From positions 19,126 to 83,125 of the forward strand of contig JAAXXR010000002.1 in assembly GCA_013334335.1 (NCBI GenBank): a DNA stretch of 64,000 bases. Direction: 5' to 3'. The DNA is from Chlorobiaceae bacterium (lineage in GTDB: Bacteria; Bacteroidota; Chlorobiia; Chlorobiales; Chlorobiaceae). Made by a program: the position numbers and the translations under genes. Numbering within the stretch: position 1 is the stretch's first letter; each line of letters begins with the position of its first letter. The notes under the pieces were generated by a model. The model ran no database searches, was not told the DNA's origin, and was given only the letters and a program-made list of their open reading frames with translations. This document shows positions 8,104 to 18,140 of this stretch, piece after piece.

Positions 8104-8598
8104 TCAAGCGTTCTCGGTGACAGGCTTGATGGTTTCGATGGTAACCGGTTTGAGGGGGTTGTCCCGCATGTCGGTGTCGACCACGGCGATACTGTCCACC
8201 ACCTCGATGCCCGACTCCACGACGCCGAACACGGTGTACTCCCCATCGAGGAAGGCGTTGTCCGCCTGGTTGATGTAAAACTGGCTGCCGGAGGAGGCTT
8301 TCTGTGGGTTGTTGTCCCGTGCGGCTGCGAGCGTTCCCTTTTTGTTCGGGTGCTTGATCTCGGCCGGAATACGTTGCTCGGGGCCGCCGGTGCCGTGCAG
8401 GGCTCGCTTGTCGTCATGGCGTGACAGCGGGTCTCCGGTCTGGATCATGAACCCTTCGATGACCCTGTGGAATCGTATGCCGTCGTAGTAGCCTTCACCG
8501 ACGAGCTTCGTGAAGTTGTCGCGGTGCTTCGGGGTGTCGTCATACAGTGCAATGGCGATGTCGCCCATGCTGGTCTTGATGATGAACTTTTGTGGCAT
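8104..8598 (-). CDS. Cyclophilin-type peptidyl-prolyl cis-trans isomerase
   Basis: A 164-residue single-domain cyclophilin without a signal peptide, hence probably cytoplasmic. FHRVIEGFMIQTGDP carries the catalytic Arg and the Phe/Met/Gln pocket, and GSQFYINQADNAFLDGEYTVFG is the second signature. It isomerises Xaa-Pro peptide bonds during folding. Upstream lies a TPR membrane protein and downstream yggS, all on one strand with short gaps. Confidence 0.93.
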   Translation of the reverse strand: MPQKFIIKTSMGDIAIALYDDTPKHRDNFTKLVGEGYYDGIRFHRVIEGFMIQTGDPLSRHDDKRALHGTGGPEQRIPAEIKHPNKKGTLAAARDNNPQKASSGSQFYINQADNAFLDGEYTVFGVVESGIEVVDSIAVVDTDMRDNPLKPVTIETIKPVTENA

Positions 8599-8634
8599 GT
8601 CTGGTTATTGAGGAGTGGTTGTTGGAGTTGCCCG

Positions 8635-9303
8635 TTACGGTGCTGGTACCTGGACGCCCTGGCCTGACAGCTTCCACAGGGAGCGCTGGGCTACAGCAGC
8701 CGACGAGGTGCCCGGCCAGCTCTTGATGATCTTGTCGAACAGCTTGACCGCCTCATCAGGCTTGCCTGCGGCGATGAGGCTTTCGGCCGCCCGGTTCAGG
8801 TACATCGATTTCAGCGCTTCGTTCTCGGCGGTATCCGAGGCCTTTTGATAGCTGTCGGCTGCGGCGGAGAATGTTTTCTTCTGCACGTGGCAGGCGGCGG
8901 TGCCGGCGAGTGCGGAAGCCTGGAGGTCCTTGTTCGGGCTGCTGAACTCCTTGTAAAGGGGGAGCGCCTCGTCAGGCTTGTTCATGGTGTAGTAAATCGT
9001 GGCGAGGTAGAGTCTGGCCATGTTGCCGCTCGGGGTACCGCCATAACCGGCGATGATCTCCCTGAGGCCTTTGGTCGCGTGATCGGCGTCGCCCGTCTGG
9101 ATCCACGGCACGACCTTCGAAAGCGCGAGGGAGGCCTGTTCCTCATCGGCTTTGGTTTTCTGCATCCAGAAGAATGCGCCTCCAGCCACTACGGCAAGCA
9201 GCACAATGACCGAAATGATGATCTTTTTCTTTTCGAGGACAAGGTCGATGATGGTCGGCTTCGGGAGCGCCTGAGGTGTGTGTGCAGTGTGTATCTCGTT
9301 CAT
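8635..9303 (-). CDS. Membrane-anchored tetratricopeptide-repeat protein
   Basis: About 222 residues from the ATG at 9303 (MNEIHTAHTP). The track extension upstream has no membrane or domain signal. One transmembrane helix (about residues 27-45, KIIISVIVLLAVVAGGAFFW) is followed by an extracytoplasmic TPR array (NMARLYLATIYYTMNKPDEALPLY and similar). The layout resembles YfgM/BamD-like periplasmic helper proteins. It lies next to a cyclophilin gene. The specific role is unknown. Confidence 0.75.
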   Translation of the reverse strand: MNEIHTAHTPQALPKPTIIDLVLEKKKIIISVIVLLAVVAGGAFFWMQKTKADEEQASLALSKVVPWIQTGDADHATKGLREIIAGYGGTPSGNMARLYLATIYYTMNKPDEALPLYKEFSSPNKDLQASALAGTAACHVQKKTFSAAADSYQKASDTAENEALKSMYLNRAAESLIAAGKPDEAVKLFDKIIKSWPGTSSAAVAQRSLWKLSGQGVQVPAP

Positions 9304-9569
9304 TGATAGCGGTCGTTGTCGTTGAAATTTTTCTGTATCCTCTCTTGACGGTGAAAGCACCCGCCGTTCCTGGCCGGTCATCGGCATCCGTTCGTCGCGG
9401 TTTTCAACCTACGCAAGTTGCAATGAATTTCAAAATGAGTTCCCTTCCGCCCGAGCTGGAGCGTGGAGAAGGGGGCGATTGAAATTCGTGGTTTCCGAAG
9501 TTGTACCGGATTTTAACCTGGGGTTCAGGGGAGAACCGGGTTGTCATGCAAGATTGAATGTCCGGGGTC

Positions 9570-10361
9570 TCAGCGGCCTGCTGCATGCGGGAGGGGGATC
9601 CCGAAAAGCCTGCAGGCGTTGCCGACCAGCGAATTGGCCACCGTTTCGAGCGGTTCCTGGCGTGCGTCCGCGATTGCCCGCACCGTGTGGGTCACATTGG
9701 CAGGCTCGTTACGTTTGCCGCGCATGGGTACGGGGGAGAGGTATGGTGCGTCCGTTTCCGACAGAAGCGCCTCAAGCGGCATCGAGGCCACGATCTCAGG
9801 CAGGTTCGATCGCTTGTAGGTAATGGTGCCCGGCACCGAGATTTTCATGCCGAGTCCGATGCATTGGCGGGCGATATCGAGATCGCCGGAAAAGCAGTGC
9901 ATCGCACCCCTCAGGGTCGATGACCGCTCTTCTGAGAGCACCCTGAGCATGTCCGGCCAGGCATCACGGCAGTGGATGACCACCGGCAGGTCGAGTGAAA
10001 CGGCCAGTCGCAGCATTTCGCGGAACGCCCCGATCTGCAGGTCGCGGTCATAGCCGGGCCAGTAGTAGTCGAGTCCTATCTCTCCGATACCCACGACCTT
10101 GTCGGCCCGGGCGAGCCCTGCCAGTTCGTCCAGCAGCTCCGGCCCGTAGGGCGCGCGGACTTCCCCCGGGTGAAGTCCGACATTGGCGTAGATGAAGTCG
10201 TACCTGCCAGCCAGTTCGACCGACCTCCTGCTCGTCACGGGATCGGTTCCGGGATCGATGAGCAGTCCACCGCCTGCAGCCCGAAAGCGTGCGATCGCCT
10301 CGTCGCGGTCGGCGTCGAATTCGGGAAACGACAGATGGCAATGGACGTCTGCGTACCTCAT
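9570..10361 (-). CDS. tatD: TatD-family metal-dependent deoxyribonuclease
   Basis: A 263-residue TIM-barrel amidohydrolase-like protein. Metal ligands are visible in DVHCHLSF near the N-terminus, GIGEIGLDYY, VVIHCRDAW, MHCFSGD and LLSETDAPYLSP. TatD proteins are 3'-5' exonucleases and D-aminoacyl-tRNA-editing-like hydrolases. The ATG overlaps the lspA stop codon by one base, so the two genes are coupled. Confidence 0.9.
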   Translation of the reverse strand: MRYADVHCHLSFPEFDADRDEAIARFRAAGGGLLIDPGTDPVTSRRSVELAGRYDFIYANVGLHPGEVRAPYGPELLDELAGLARADKVVGIGEIGLDYYWPGYDRDLQIGAFREMLRLAVSLDLPVVIHCRDAWPDMLRVLSEERSSTLRGAMHCFSGDLDIARQCIGLGMKISVPGTITYKRSNLPEIVASMPLEALLSETDAPYLSPVPMRGKRNEPANVTHTVRAIADARQEPLETVANSLVGNACRLFGIPLPHAAGR

Positions 10362-10882
10362 CAGCCCTTATGCTCTTCTGGAGTGAAGATCCGGTCGTAC
10401 AGGAATACAAGCATGCATGCGCCGATGGTGATGCAGGAGTCGGCCACGTTGAAGATGGGCCAGAGCGACAGGTACCTGCCGAACAGCACGCCTTCGTAGA
10501 GGTCGAAATGGATGAAGTCGACCACATGGCCGAGCATCACCCGATCGATGAGGTTCCCGACACCACCGCTCAGGATGAGCGCAAAGGCCGTGATGAAGAG
10601 CGGGTTGCGGTTTTTCGATCTCGAAACGTAGACGATGACGCCAGCCGATATCGCGAAGGTGAGCAGCAGCAGGCTCTGGGGAGGCAGGAACCTGACCCCG
10701 AAGGCGATGCCCAGGTTCTCCGCATAGGTGAGCTTGAGCCAGTCATGTACAAGGATCATGCTCTGGTTCATGTCGCGAAGATAATTGATCGCGAGGATTT
10801 TGGTTACCCGGTCTATAAGCGCGAAGAGCACGGCGAGAAGGTAGAAAAGCGCCATGGATGGTGTGTGTTGTTTGTCGTTCAT
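10361..10882 (-). CDS. lspA: Lipoprotein signal peptidase (signal peptidase II)
   Basis: A 173-residue inner-membrane aspartyl peptidase with four transmembrane helices. The conserved blocks around the catalytic aspartates are seen in ILSGGVGNLIDR and the following VVDFIHF, with NLGIAFG upstream. It cleaves the signal peptide of prolipoproteins such as the lipoprotein sugar dehydrogenase elsewhere in this window. It lies directly upstream of tatD. Confidence 0.93.
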   Translation of the reverse strand: MNDKQHTPSMALFYLLAVLFALIDRVTKILAINYLRDMNQSMILVHDWLKLTYAENLGIAFGVRFLPPQSLLLLTFAISAGVIVYVSRSKNRNPLFITAFALILSGGVGNLIDRVMLGHVVDFIHFDLYEGVLFGRYLSLWPIFNVADSCITIGACMLVFLYDRIFTPEEHKG

Positions 10883-10950
10883 CTGCAGGTATGTGTTGGG
10901 AATGGGAATGTATCATGCGATCCGGCATTTTTCAAGCAGGACCGTTCACT

Positions 10951-11859
10951 TTACCTGCAGTTGTGGCCGTCGGCCTCTCCGATTTCGTGCATGAGTACGT
11001 TCCTCACGGTGTCGACGGGCATCTGGCAGCCAGTCCAGATGAAAAAGGCGCTGGCCGCCTGGGCGAGGAGCATTTCGATGCCTGATACCGTTTCCGCTCC
11101 GGCCGAGCGTGCTTCGGCAAGCAGTGGGGTTTCCAGCGGATTGTAAACCATGTCGTAGACGATCTGGCCCGGATGGAACAGCTCCCTGCCGGACGGTACG
11201 GCGCTCTTGCCGGCGTCCGTGCGTCCAGCGGTACCGACGGGTGTGGCGTTCACGATCACGCTGCACTCCTGGAGCTGCTGGCCGCCGAGCGGAAGTTCGA
11301 GGTCGCTGGTCAGGCAGGGGGTGACCAGCGACCGGTGCAGGTACCCATCGAGCATCTCGTCGGCCTTATGCAGCTCCCTGACGAAGAGCAGGATCGAGGA
11401 GGGTCTGAAGTGCAGCCGAAAGGCCTCGATAGCAGCGAGGGCGGCACCGCCGTTTCCGAAGATGCAGACCCTTTTGCCACGGATGCGTTCGGCCCATGGC
11501 AAAAGAGGGGCGGCAAACCCCGAGATGTCGGTGTTGTGTCCGGAGAGATGGCCGTTGTCGTTGACGATGGTGTTCACCGCGCGGATGGTCTGCGCTTCCG
11601 GCGAGAGCTCGTCGAGGAAAGGCACGACGGTTTTCTTGTACGGTATGGTCACGCTGAAACCCTGGATGCCGAGCGCCCGGCTTCCCCGCAGGGCGTCAGC
11701 GACCAGTTCAGGGCTGGCGATGTTGAAGATCGTGTAGACACACGGCATTCCCAGCGTTTCAAACGCCGTGTTATGGATAAGCGGGGACCAGGAGTAATCG
11801 ACGTTTTTTCCGATGAGCCCGAATATCCTCTTTGCCCGGTTGGCGGAGACGACGGTCAT
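10951..11859 (-). CDS. aroE: Shikimate dehydrogenase
   Basis: About 302 residues starting at the ATG at 11859 ([17 protein letters not shown]). The track frame upstream is overlap with the TPR gene. Substrate-binding motifs YSWSPLIHN and GFSVTIPYK are present, NTDISGF is the shikimate-binding Asn/Asp region, and [15 protein letters not shown] is the NADP-binding loop. It reduces 3-dehydroshikimate to shikimate in chorismate synthesis. It follows a TPR-protein gene after 10 bp. Confidence 0.92.
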   Translation of the reverse strand: MTVVSANRAKRIFGLIGKNVDYSWSPLIHNTAFETLGMPCVYTIFNIASPELVADALRGSRALGIQGFSVTIPYKKTVVPFLDELSPEAQTIRAVNTIVNDNGHLSGHNTDISGFAAPLLPWAERIRGKRVCIFGNGGAALAAIEAFRLHFRPSSILLFVRELHKADEMLDGYLHRSLVTPCLTSDLELPLGGQQLQECSVIVNATPVGTAGRTDAGKSAVPSGRELFHPGQIVYDMVYNPLETPLLAEARSAGAETVSGIEMLLAQAASAFFIWTGCQMPVDTVRNVLMHEIGEADGHNCR

Positions 11860-11869
11860 GGCCAGGAGG

Positions 11870-13267
11870 TCAGGAGATCCCGAGCAGCATGCGGACGGCA
11901 TCCTGCTGATAGAGCTCGGGGAAGGTGCTCTGGAAGAGCTGCTTCTTGTCCGGATCGATCTTGAACGCCTTGCTGAGGGCCTTGAGGGTGCTCTGCTTGT
12001 CGCCCAGGGCAAAATAGGCGGCGGCTATCTCGAAATGTGCGTCCGCCGAAAGCGGCTGCAGCGTGATCGACTCCTCCAGGGCACGGATCGACTCGTTCAT
12101 GTCTCCGGATTCGCGCAACACCATGGCGTAATCGAGCCAGATCTGCGGGCTTTCCGGATCGAGATTGATCACCGAGCGATAGGTCAGGAGCGACGCTTCG
12201 ATCAAACCGATATTGTACTCGATCTCAGCCTTCAGCAGGAGGTACTCGACGCAGTCAGGCATCTCTTCGAGGGCGTGGGCGATGGCTTCGAGCGACGCCG
12301 GGAAATCCTCGATGGCTTCATGGCAGCAGGAGAGGGCGAACCAGGCGTCTGCGAACTCCGGATTCAGCTCGATACAGCGCCGGTAGCAGGTGATGGCAAG
12401 GTCGTACTCTTCCAGCTCCTCCCTGGCGATCCCGAGATTATAGAGAGCGTTGATGTCGTCAGGTTCGAACTCAAGGGTCTTCAGGTAACTCTTGGCCGCC
12501 TCCTCGATTTTTCCCGTGATGGCCAGAACGTTTGCCCGGTTGTACCATGCCGAGCTGAACTCATCCGAGATGGCAAGCGCCATGTCGTAGGCCGAAAGGG
12601 CCTCGTCGTAGTGCTTGAGCTTGCTCATCACCAGTCCGCTGTTGTACCAGGCGTTGATGTTGTAAGGGTCCAGGTCGATCGCTTTACGATAGGACTCGAG
12701 GCTCTCCTCGAGCCGTCCGAGGATGTCCTGGGAATAGGCTAGCTCGTACCACCCTTCAGGAAACTCAGGTTCAAGGTCGATACAGCGCAGGAAGTTCTGC
12801 TCCGCCTCCTCGAAACGATCGAGGCGCTGCAGGACGAGTCCCCGGTAGAAGTGTGTCTCCTTTTCGGTCGACGAGTCAGTGACGACCCGGTCGATCTCTT
12901 CGAGGGCCTGCTCGAGATGTCCCGTGTTGAACCAGGCCAGGGCGAGGTTCAGGGTCATTTCACTGTCCGCAGGACTGAGGACCACAGCATGCCTGAAGGC
13001 GTCGAGGGCCTCGTCGAACATGCCGTTAAGGGTGAGGCAATTGCCGAGGTGGAACCAGCTTTCCGCATTGAACGTATTGACCTCTTCAAGCCTTCTGGCT
13101 GCCTTGAGGGCAGCTTCGTGTTCGCCCTCTTCGTTCAGCTGGTTGATGATATCGATAAGCTCTTCGGGGTCGTTCAACGACTCGGGATCGGTCAGGCCAT
13201 CCGGTTGATCCTCGAAGGAACCATCCGGTCGGGTATGTTCATCGTCGAAAAAGTCAAGGAGACTCAT
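11870..13267 (-). CDS. Large TPR-repeat protein
   Basis: About 465 residues from the ATG at 13267 ([16 protein letters not shown]). After an acidic N-terminus it is almost wholly 34-residue tetratricopeptide repeats, about ten, for example [20 protein letters not shown] and [20 protein letters not shown]. There is no signal peptide or enzymatic domain, so it is probably a cytoplasmic protein-interaction scaffold. Its partners are not evident from context (aroE downstream, uvrC upstream). Confidence 0.82.
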   Translation of the reverse strand: MSLLDFFDDEHTRPDGSFEDQPDGLTDPESLNDPEELIDIINQLNEEGEHEAALKAARRLEEVNTFNAESWFHLGNCLTLNGMFDEALDAFRHAVVLSPADSEMTLNLALAWFNTGHLEQALEEIDRVVTDSSTEKETHFYRGLVLQRLDRFEEAEQNFLRCIDLEPEFPEGWYELAYSQDILGRLEESLESYRKAIDLDPYNINAWYNSGLVMSKLKHYDEALSAYDMALAISDEFSSAWYNRANVLAITGKIEEAAKSYLKTLEFEPDDINALYNLGIAREELEEYDLAITCYRRCIELNPEFADAWFALSCCHEAIEDFPASLEAIAHALEEMPDCVEYLLLKAEIEYNIGLIEASLLTYRSVINLDPESPQIWLDYAMVLRESGDMNESIRALEESITLQPLSADAHFEIAAAYFALGDKQSTLKALSKAFKIDPDKKQLFQSTFPELYQQDAVRMLLGIS

Positions 13268-13364
13268 ACACTCTTGTTCATGGCATTTGACACGATCACA
13301 AAGAAGATCATTACGAGAATATAGCAGTTTTTTTTCAAATCCAGCGACCAGCAAGGCCCGACAC

Positions 13365-15245
13365 TCAAGGCTTTGCGTCGCGTTCCGGGTGGAAATGACG
13401 GTAAATGCTTTCGGCGGTTTTCTTTCCCGTCACCAAAGAAATTTCTTCGGGTGTCAGCAGAGCGACGGCTTCCACAGATCCGAATCGACTGAGCAGCCGT
13501 TCAGCAGTTCCGTTGCCGACGCCGTGGATTTCCGTCAGCTCGGTGCGGATCGTCCGGTCTGTCCTGACCTTGCGGTGGTAGGTTACGGCAAACCGGTGCG
13601 CCTCGTCGCGAAGCTGTTGCAGGAGCTTGAGCGCAGGAGAGGTTTTCGGCAGGTTATGCGGATCTCGTTCGTGGGGCAGCCATATCTCCTCGAGCCGCTT
13701 CGACAGGCCGGCCACCGGGAGGGTGACGCCTGCTTCCTGCAAGGCTTTCAGCGCGACGTTCGCCTGTCCCTTGCCGCCATCGACAATGAGCAGGTCAGGC
13801 ATGGGCAGCGTTTCGGAGAGCGAGCCTCCATAACGGCGGGTAATCGCTTCATGCATGGCGGCATAGTCGTCGGAACCCTCGAAGCTCCTGAGCCTGAATT
13901 TCCGGTAATCCGATTTTTTCGGCCTGCCGGACACGAAGGTGACCATGGCGCTGACGTAGTCCGAACCCTGGATGTGCGAATTGTCGAAGCACTCGATCCG
14001 TTCGGGAACCCGCTCGAGACGCAGCACCTGCTTCAGGGCTTCAAGTGATGGGGGGATGCGGGCGATCTCGCCCCGTTTCTGTTTCTGCACCATGAACTCA
14101 TGCAGATGGTGCTCGGCATTTTTCAGGCACATGTCGAGGAGCTGGGCTTTTTCACCGATTTTCGGCACGATGAAGCGTACCTGCCGTCGGTCAGGCTGAC
14201 GTGAAAAAATCAGCTGGCGCAGTGCATCGGACTCATCTTCCGCCAGTGCCTCCTGCAGGAGGATCTCTTCCGGCATCAGATCGGGAGTCTCCAGGTAGTA
14301 GTGCTCCAGGAGCGCCGACAGAAGCCCGGGGGTGTCGGCGTGCCCCGTGTTCGACAGGTAGAGGTGCTGCGATCCGATCAGTTTGCCCTCGCGGATCTTG
14401 AACACCACGCCGCAAGCGTCGTCGTTGCCAGCGGCTACGGCGAAGAGGTCGCGGTCGACCGGGTCGGCGCTCACCACCTTCTGGCGTTCCGCATAGCGTT
14501 TCAGGCCGTCGATCTGAGCCTTCAGGGAGGCAGCCTCCTCGAACTGCAGGTTCGTCGCATGCCGCTGCATCTCGGCGGTGAGCGAGCGGATGAGGGCGGC
14601 GGTCTTTCCCTTCAGGAGCTGCACGATTTCGCGGATGATCTCCTGGTACTCCCCTTCCTCCTGGAGCCCTTCGCACGGTCCTTTGCACTTGTGGATGTGG
14701 TAGTCGAGGCAGACCTTGAACTTTCGTGATGCTACCGCCTCTTCGGTCAACCGGTACTTGCAGCTCCGGACCGGGAAGATTGAGCCGATCAGGTCGAGGA
14801 TCAGCCGGAGTTGGTGGGCCTCGGTATAGGGCCCGAAATAGAGCGAGCCGTCGCGCCTGACCTGACGGGTCAGGAAAATCCTCGGAAACCGTTCGTTGGT
14901 GATGACCAGGTAGGGGTAGCTTTTATCATCCTTCAGGCTGACATTGTAGCGGGGGCGCAACTCCTTGATCAGGTTGTTTTCAAGGATGAGCGCTTCGACT
15001 TCGGAGGAGGTGATGATCACGTCGAGCCCGGCGATGTGACTCACCATGACGGCGGTCTTGCCGGTTATCTGCGAAGCGTCACGGAAATATGATCGGACCC
15101 GGTTTCGCAGATTCTTGGCCTTGCCGACGTAAATCACCGTGCCCTTCGCGTTGCTGAAGCGGTAGACACCGGGGTTGGTCGGCAGGGAAGCAAGCTTTTC
15201 CTGCAGTTCCGTGGAGCGTTTCTGGGCCTTGCCCGGAGCGGTCAT
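13365..15245 (-). CDS. uvrC: UvrABC excinuclease subunit C
   Basis: About 626 residues from the ATG at 15245 ([18 protein letters not shown]). The N-terminal GIY-YIG nuclease domain ([20 protein letters not shown]) makes the 3' incision. The UVR motif ([17 protein letters not shown], middle) contacts UvrB. The RNase H-like C-terminal nuclease ([29 protein letters not shown]) makes the 5' incision, and a helix-hairpin-helix ends the protein ([13 protein letters not shown]). Length is normal for UvrC. It acts in nucleotide excision repair. Confidence 0.96.
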   Translation of the reverse strand: MTAPGKAQKRSTELQEKLASLPTNPGVYRFSNAKGTVIYVGKAKNLRNRVRSYFRDASQITGKTAVMVSHIAGLDVIITSSEVEALILENNLIKELRPRYNVSLKDDKSYPYLVITNERFPRIFLTRQVRRDGSLYFGPYTEAHQLRLILDLIGSIFPVRSCKYRLTEEAVASRKFKVCLDYHIHKCKGPCEGLQEEGEYQEIIREIVQLLKGKTAALIRSLTAEMQRHATNLQFEEAASLKAQIDGLKRYAERQKVVSADPVDRDLFAVAAGNDDACGVVFKIREGKLIGSQHLYLSNTGHADTPGLLSALLEHYYLETPDLMPEEILLQEALAEDESDALRQLIFSRQPDRRQVRFIVPKIGEKAQLLDMCLKNAEHHLHEFMVQKQKRGEIARIPPSLEALKQVLRLERVPERIECFDNSHIQGSDYVSAMVTFVSGRPKKSDYRKFRLRSFEGSDDYAAMHEAITRRYGGSLSETLPMPDLLIVDGGKGQANVALKALQEAGVTLPVAGLSKRLEEIWLPHERDPHNLPKTSPALKLLQQLRDEAHRFAVTYHRKVRTDRTIRTELTEIHGVGNGTAERLLSRFGSVEAVALLTPEEISLVTGKKTAESIYRHFHPERDAKP

Positions 15246-15300
15246 GACAAATCGATTGGTTCCTTCTTGCCGATATCGCAATGTAGGGATTCCCTGATAG

Positions 15301-15340
15301 AAAAAAAGAGGGGCGCCGTGTTGATGCGGCGCCCCTCTTC
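15301..15340 (-). terminator. Intrinsic terminator after the Usp-MFS-small protein operon
   Basis: On the minus strand a stem of at least 11 bp (GAGGGGCGCCG and its complement, 8-nt loop) is followed by TTTTTTTCT. It lies 23 bp beyond the stop codon of the small membrane protein gene and upstream of uvrC. Confidence 0.88.
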
Positions 15341-15362
15341 GGTTTGTTCTGTCGGGACAGCG

Positions 15363-15587
15363 TCACTCGATGGACTCATATTCACCCTTGAGGGCGAACA
15401 CGCCGAAGGTGATCAGGCTGAACGAGATGATCGGCATGAGCACGACGAGCACGATGGACCAGAAGATCCAGTTCTCTTCACTCGGCTTTTTTGCGATCTC
15501 CGACATCGCCTGCCTGATGGCGAGCGGAATGATGCCTACTCCCAGGGCGGCCCAGACGATACCCATTAATTTCTGAATTGCTGACAT
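15363..15587 (-). CDS. Small two-helix membrane protein, unknown function
   Basis: A 74-residue protein with two predicted transmembrane helices (about residues 8-26 and 41-63) joined by a short charged loop (SEIAKKPSEENW). It begins 27 bp after the MFS transporter gene and is followed at once by a strong terminator, so it is the last gene of that operon. It could be an accessory subunit of the transporter, but no family is recognised. Confidence 0.7.
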   Translation of the reverse strand: MSAIQKLMGIVWAALGVGIIPLAIRQAMSEIAKKPSEENWIFWSIVLVVLMPIISFSLITFGVFALKGEYESIE

Positions 15588-15614
15588 AGTGTAATTTTTT
15601 AAATAGTTGCCTGT

Positions 15615-17189
15615 TTATTCGACATCCAGGTGGTTCGCCTTGTTCGACATGTAGAGCGTACCGATCAGGAAGCTGACCGCCGCGATGATGATCGGATACC
15701 AGAGACCTGCGAGCGGGTCGGCGGGCGGCAGGTCCGGACCGGGACGGGTGGCTTCGACAAGCCTGGTCGAGATGAGCGGCACGAGTCCGCCGAACACGCC
15801 GTTACCGATGTGGTAAGGCAGCGACATGGAGGTGTAGCGGATCCTGGTCGGGAAGAGCTCGACGAGGAACGCGGCGATCGGGCCGTAGACCATGGTCACG
15901 AAGATCACCTGGATCAGGACAAAGCCGATCATCTTGTAGAAGATGTTCTGCGGAAGCGTGGTCTCTTTCTTGGTTTCAGGCTTCAGTTTGCCCGCTGCGG
16001 CAAGCTCGGCCTTCTTGGCCTCGTCGAGCGGGACGGTCAGCTTTTTGGTTTCCTTGTACTTGGTACCGTCGGTGAAATTCTTTTTGGTCACCGTGGTGGT
16101 CACCGTATTTTCACCCTTGACCGCTTCCTTGGTTTCGACGGTGGTCTGTTCGACAATTTCGGTCTTGGTCTTCAGGTTGGCATCGTCATACATCAAGGTG
16201 TAGATCGGCCGGTAGGAGACGAAGGCGACCAGCATGCCGGCCATCATGATCCACTTCCTTCCGATCTTGTCGGAGAGTGCGCCGAACACCACGAAGAACG
16301 GGGTGCCGATGATCAGGGCTGCGGAGATGATGATGTTGCTCTGGACGAACTCGATGTTACAGGCGTTCTGCAGGAAGGAGAGTGCATAGAACTGGCCGGT
16401 GTACCACACGACGCCCTGTCCTGCGGTGGCGCCGAGGAGGGCCAGCAGCACCATCTTCAGGTTGTCCTTCTTCTGGAAGCTTTCAGCCAGCGGATTGGCA
16501 GAGGTCTTGCCCTCCTTTTTCAGCTTGGCGAAAAGCGGCGACTCGGACATCTTCATGCGGATGTAAACCGATATCGCGACGAGGAAGATCGAAAGCAGGA
16601 ACGGCACGCGCCAGCCCCAGTCGGTGAATGCTTCGATACCGAGCGTCTGACGGACCACGAGGATCACGCCGAGCGAAACGAACAGGCCGAAGGTAGCGGT
16701 GGTCTGGATGAAGCTCGTCCAGAATCCGCGCTTGTCGGTCGGAGAGTGTTCGGCGACGTAGGTGGCCGCACCGCCGTATTCGCCACCGAGCGCAAGGCCC
16801 TGCAGCAATCTCAGGACAAAGACGATGGCCGGGGCCCAGAAACCGATGGTGGCATAACCGGGGACCAGACCGATCACGAAGGTCGAACCGCCCATGATGA
16901 CGAGTGTTACGAGGAAGGTGTACTTACGGCCGATGAGGTCGCCGAGGCGGCCGAAAAAGAGTGCACCGAAAGGACGGACCACGAAGCCTGCCGCGAAGGT
17001 GGCGAGAGTCGCCAGCAACGCTGCGGTCGGGTTGTCTTTCGGGAAGAACTGTTCGGAAATGATCTTCGCGAGCGAACCGAAGATATAAAAGTCGTACCAC
17101 TCGATGAGGGTTCCGACGGAAGAGGCCGCAATGACCCTCCGCGTGCTGGATACCTCTTCGGTGTGTGGTGCAGAGACATTTTGTGCCAT
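15615..17189 (-). CDS. MFS metabolite:H+ symporter (ProP/MHS type) with a large charged insert
   Basis: A 524-residue carrier of the metabolite:proton symporter family (GTLIEWYDFYIFG, RPFGALFFGRLGDLIGRK, LLQGLALGGEYGGAA). Typical members have about 430-450 residues. The excess is a hydrophilic Lys/Thr/Glu-rich segment of roughly 80 residues (about 335-420; TTVETKEAVKGENTVTTTVT lies inside) between the later membrane helices. Substrate is unknown; relatives move organic acids, betaine or proline. It lies between a Usp gene and a small membrane protein. Confidence 0.85.
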   Translation of the reverse strand: MAQNVSAPHTEEVSSTRRVIAASSVGTLIEWYDFYIFGSLAKIISEQFFPKDNPTAALLATLATFAAGFVVRPFGALFFGRLGDLIGRKYTFLVTLVIMGGSTFVIGLVPGYATIGFWAPAIVFVLRLLQGLALGGEYGGAATYVAEHSPTDKRGFWTSFIQTTATFGLFVSLGVILVVRQTLGIEAFTDWGWRVPFLLSIFLVAISVYIRMKMSESPLFAKLKKEGKTSANPLAESFQKKDNLKMVLLALLGATAGQGVVWYTGQFYALSFLQNACNIEFVQSNIIISAALIIGTPFFVVFGALSDKIGRKWIMMAGMLVAFVSYRPIYTLMYDDANLKTKTEIVEQTTVETKEAVKGENTVTTTVTKKNFTDGTKYKETKKLTVPLDEAKKAELAAAGKLKPETKKETTLPQNIFYKMIGFVLIQVIFVTMVYGPIAAFLVELFPTRIRYTSMSLPYHIGNGVFGGLVPLISTRLVEATRPGPDLPPADPLAGLWYPIIIAAVSFLIGTLYMSNKANHLDVE

Positions 17190-17263
17190 ACAAGTGCTCC
17201 TAGGTTGTTGAACGGTAATTCAGTTTGAAAAAAAAGTGCCTGCTGCCGCGGCAGCCCGCCGGT

Positions 17264-17701
17264 TTACTGGATGAACTCGTGTTCGTTCTCCTTGACGACA
17301 AGTACCGGGCAGGGGGCGCGGCGCACCACATGCTCGGCGACGCTGCCGAGGATCATGCGCTTCAGGCCGCGGCGGCCATGGGAGCCCATGATGATGATGT
17401 CGGCTTCCTGACGATTGGCGTAATCGAGGATGCACTCTTCGGCGAAGCCTTCGTAGATCGCGAAATCGGCCACGATGCCAGCCATCTGCTCTTCGTCGAT
17501 CAGGGCGGCGAGCTTCTGCTCCTCGTCGGCGCGCTCCTTTTCAAGGCCATGTGAGTAGTTGATGGTCGGGTCGTTCTCCACGACGCCTACCAGGAAGACT
17601 TTGGCGTCCGAAAGGCGTGCAAACTCATTCGCATACTGCATTGCCTTGCGGGACAGTCCGGAAAAGTCAACCGGGCAGATGATCTTTTTGATTTTAATCA
17701 T
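17264..17701 (-). CDS. Universal stress protein (UspA family), ATP-binding type
   Basis: A 145-residue single Usp domain. ICPVDFSGLSRKAMQYA begins the fold, and the C-terminal GSHGRRGLKRMILGSVAEHV matches the G-2x-G-9x-G-S/T nucleotide-binding pattern, so it is likely the ATP-binding subtype. It is the promoter-proximal gene of a Usp-MFS-small protein operon, suggesting a regulatory role for the transporter or a stress link (inference). Confidence 0.9.
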   Translation of the reverse strand: MIKIKKIICPVDFSGLSRKAMQYANEFARLSDAKVFLVGVVENDPTINYSHGLEKERADEEQKLAALIDEEQMAGIVADFAIYEGFAEECILDYANRQEADIIIMGSHGRRGLKRMILGSVAEHVVRRAPCPVLVVKENEHEFIQ

Positions 17702-18091
17702 AGCCAGTCTATGGGTTTTGGTTTATTGAACTTCAGGATCGTCAAAAAAAATGATAAGCCCCCAGTGCCTGCAGCAATGGAGTGAGAACTTCCTTTCCGG
17801 AGGTGTGAAAACCGGGTGTGGAATGTTCAGTGGAACGGTTATGTCCTGGTAATAAAAAAAACTCGCCAGCGAGACTGATGTGGCGAAAAGAACAAGGGTT
17901 TTTCGCGGGGGGCGGAATCAATGGCCCCTGACTCACCGGCGGTTGTTGTCGAGCTTCTTGCCAGTGTGACTTTTCAGGTGATGGTCCGCATATCTCGAAC
18001 GATATGCTACACGAGTAATATAATTATATGGAACATAAGCACCAAGCGTTGCCTCAAATTATTTGGTCTGAAAGTCAACGGGAGGGAGGGG
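17702..18091. other. Noncoding gap between usp and porin
   Basis: About 390 bp without a convincing gene. The 64-codon minus-strand ORF at 17742-17936 has no start context or recognisable sequence. The gap should contain the usp promoter. It also contains an extra intrinsic-terminator-like hairpin (see 17854-17886) and an AT-rich stretch at about 18010-18065. Confidence 0.5.
17854..17886 (-). terminator. Orphan intrinsic terminator-like hairpin upstream of usp
   Basis: On the minus strand TCGCCA/TGGCGA pairs around a 12-nt loop and is followed by GTTTTTTTT. The porin already has its own terminator about 210 nt upstream. This one may be a back-up terminator or the 3' end of a short RNA transcribed from the gap. 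Confidence 0.5.
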
Positions 18092-18122
18092 TAAAAAAAA
18101 AGCCGCAGTTTCCTGCGGCTTT
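18092..18122 (-). terminator. Intrinsic terminator of the porin gene
   Basis: Minus strand: AAAGCCGCAG/CTGCGGCTTT with a 4-nt loop followed by a long T-run, 18 bp past the porin stop codon. Confidence 0.9.
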
Positions 18123-18140
18123 CGTAGCTGCGGAAGCGGC

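Noticed and set aside
15630-17228. 532-residue plus-strand ORF
   Set aside because: Antisense of the MFS transporter; its composition is that of reverse-translated membrane segments.
17742-17936. 64-residue minus ORF in the usp-porin gap
   Set aside because: It spans a terminator-like hairpin, with no homology or start signal.
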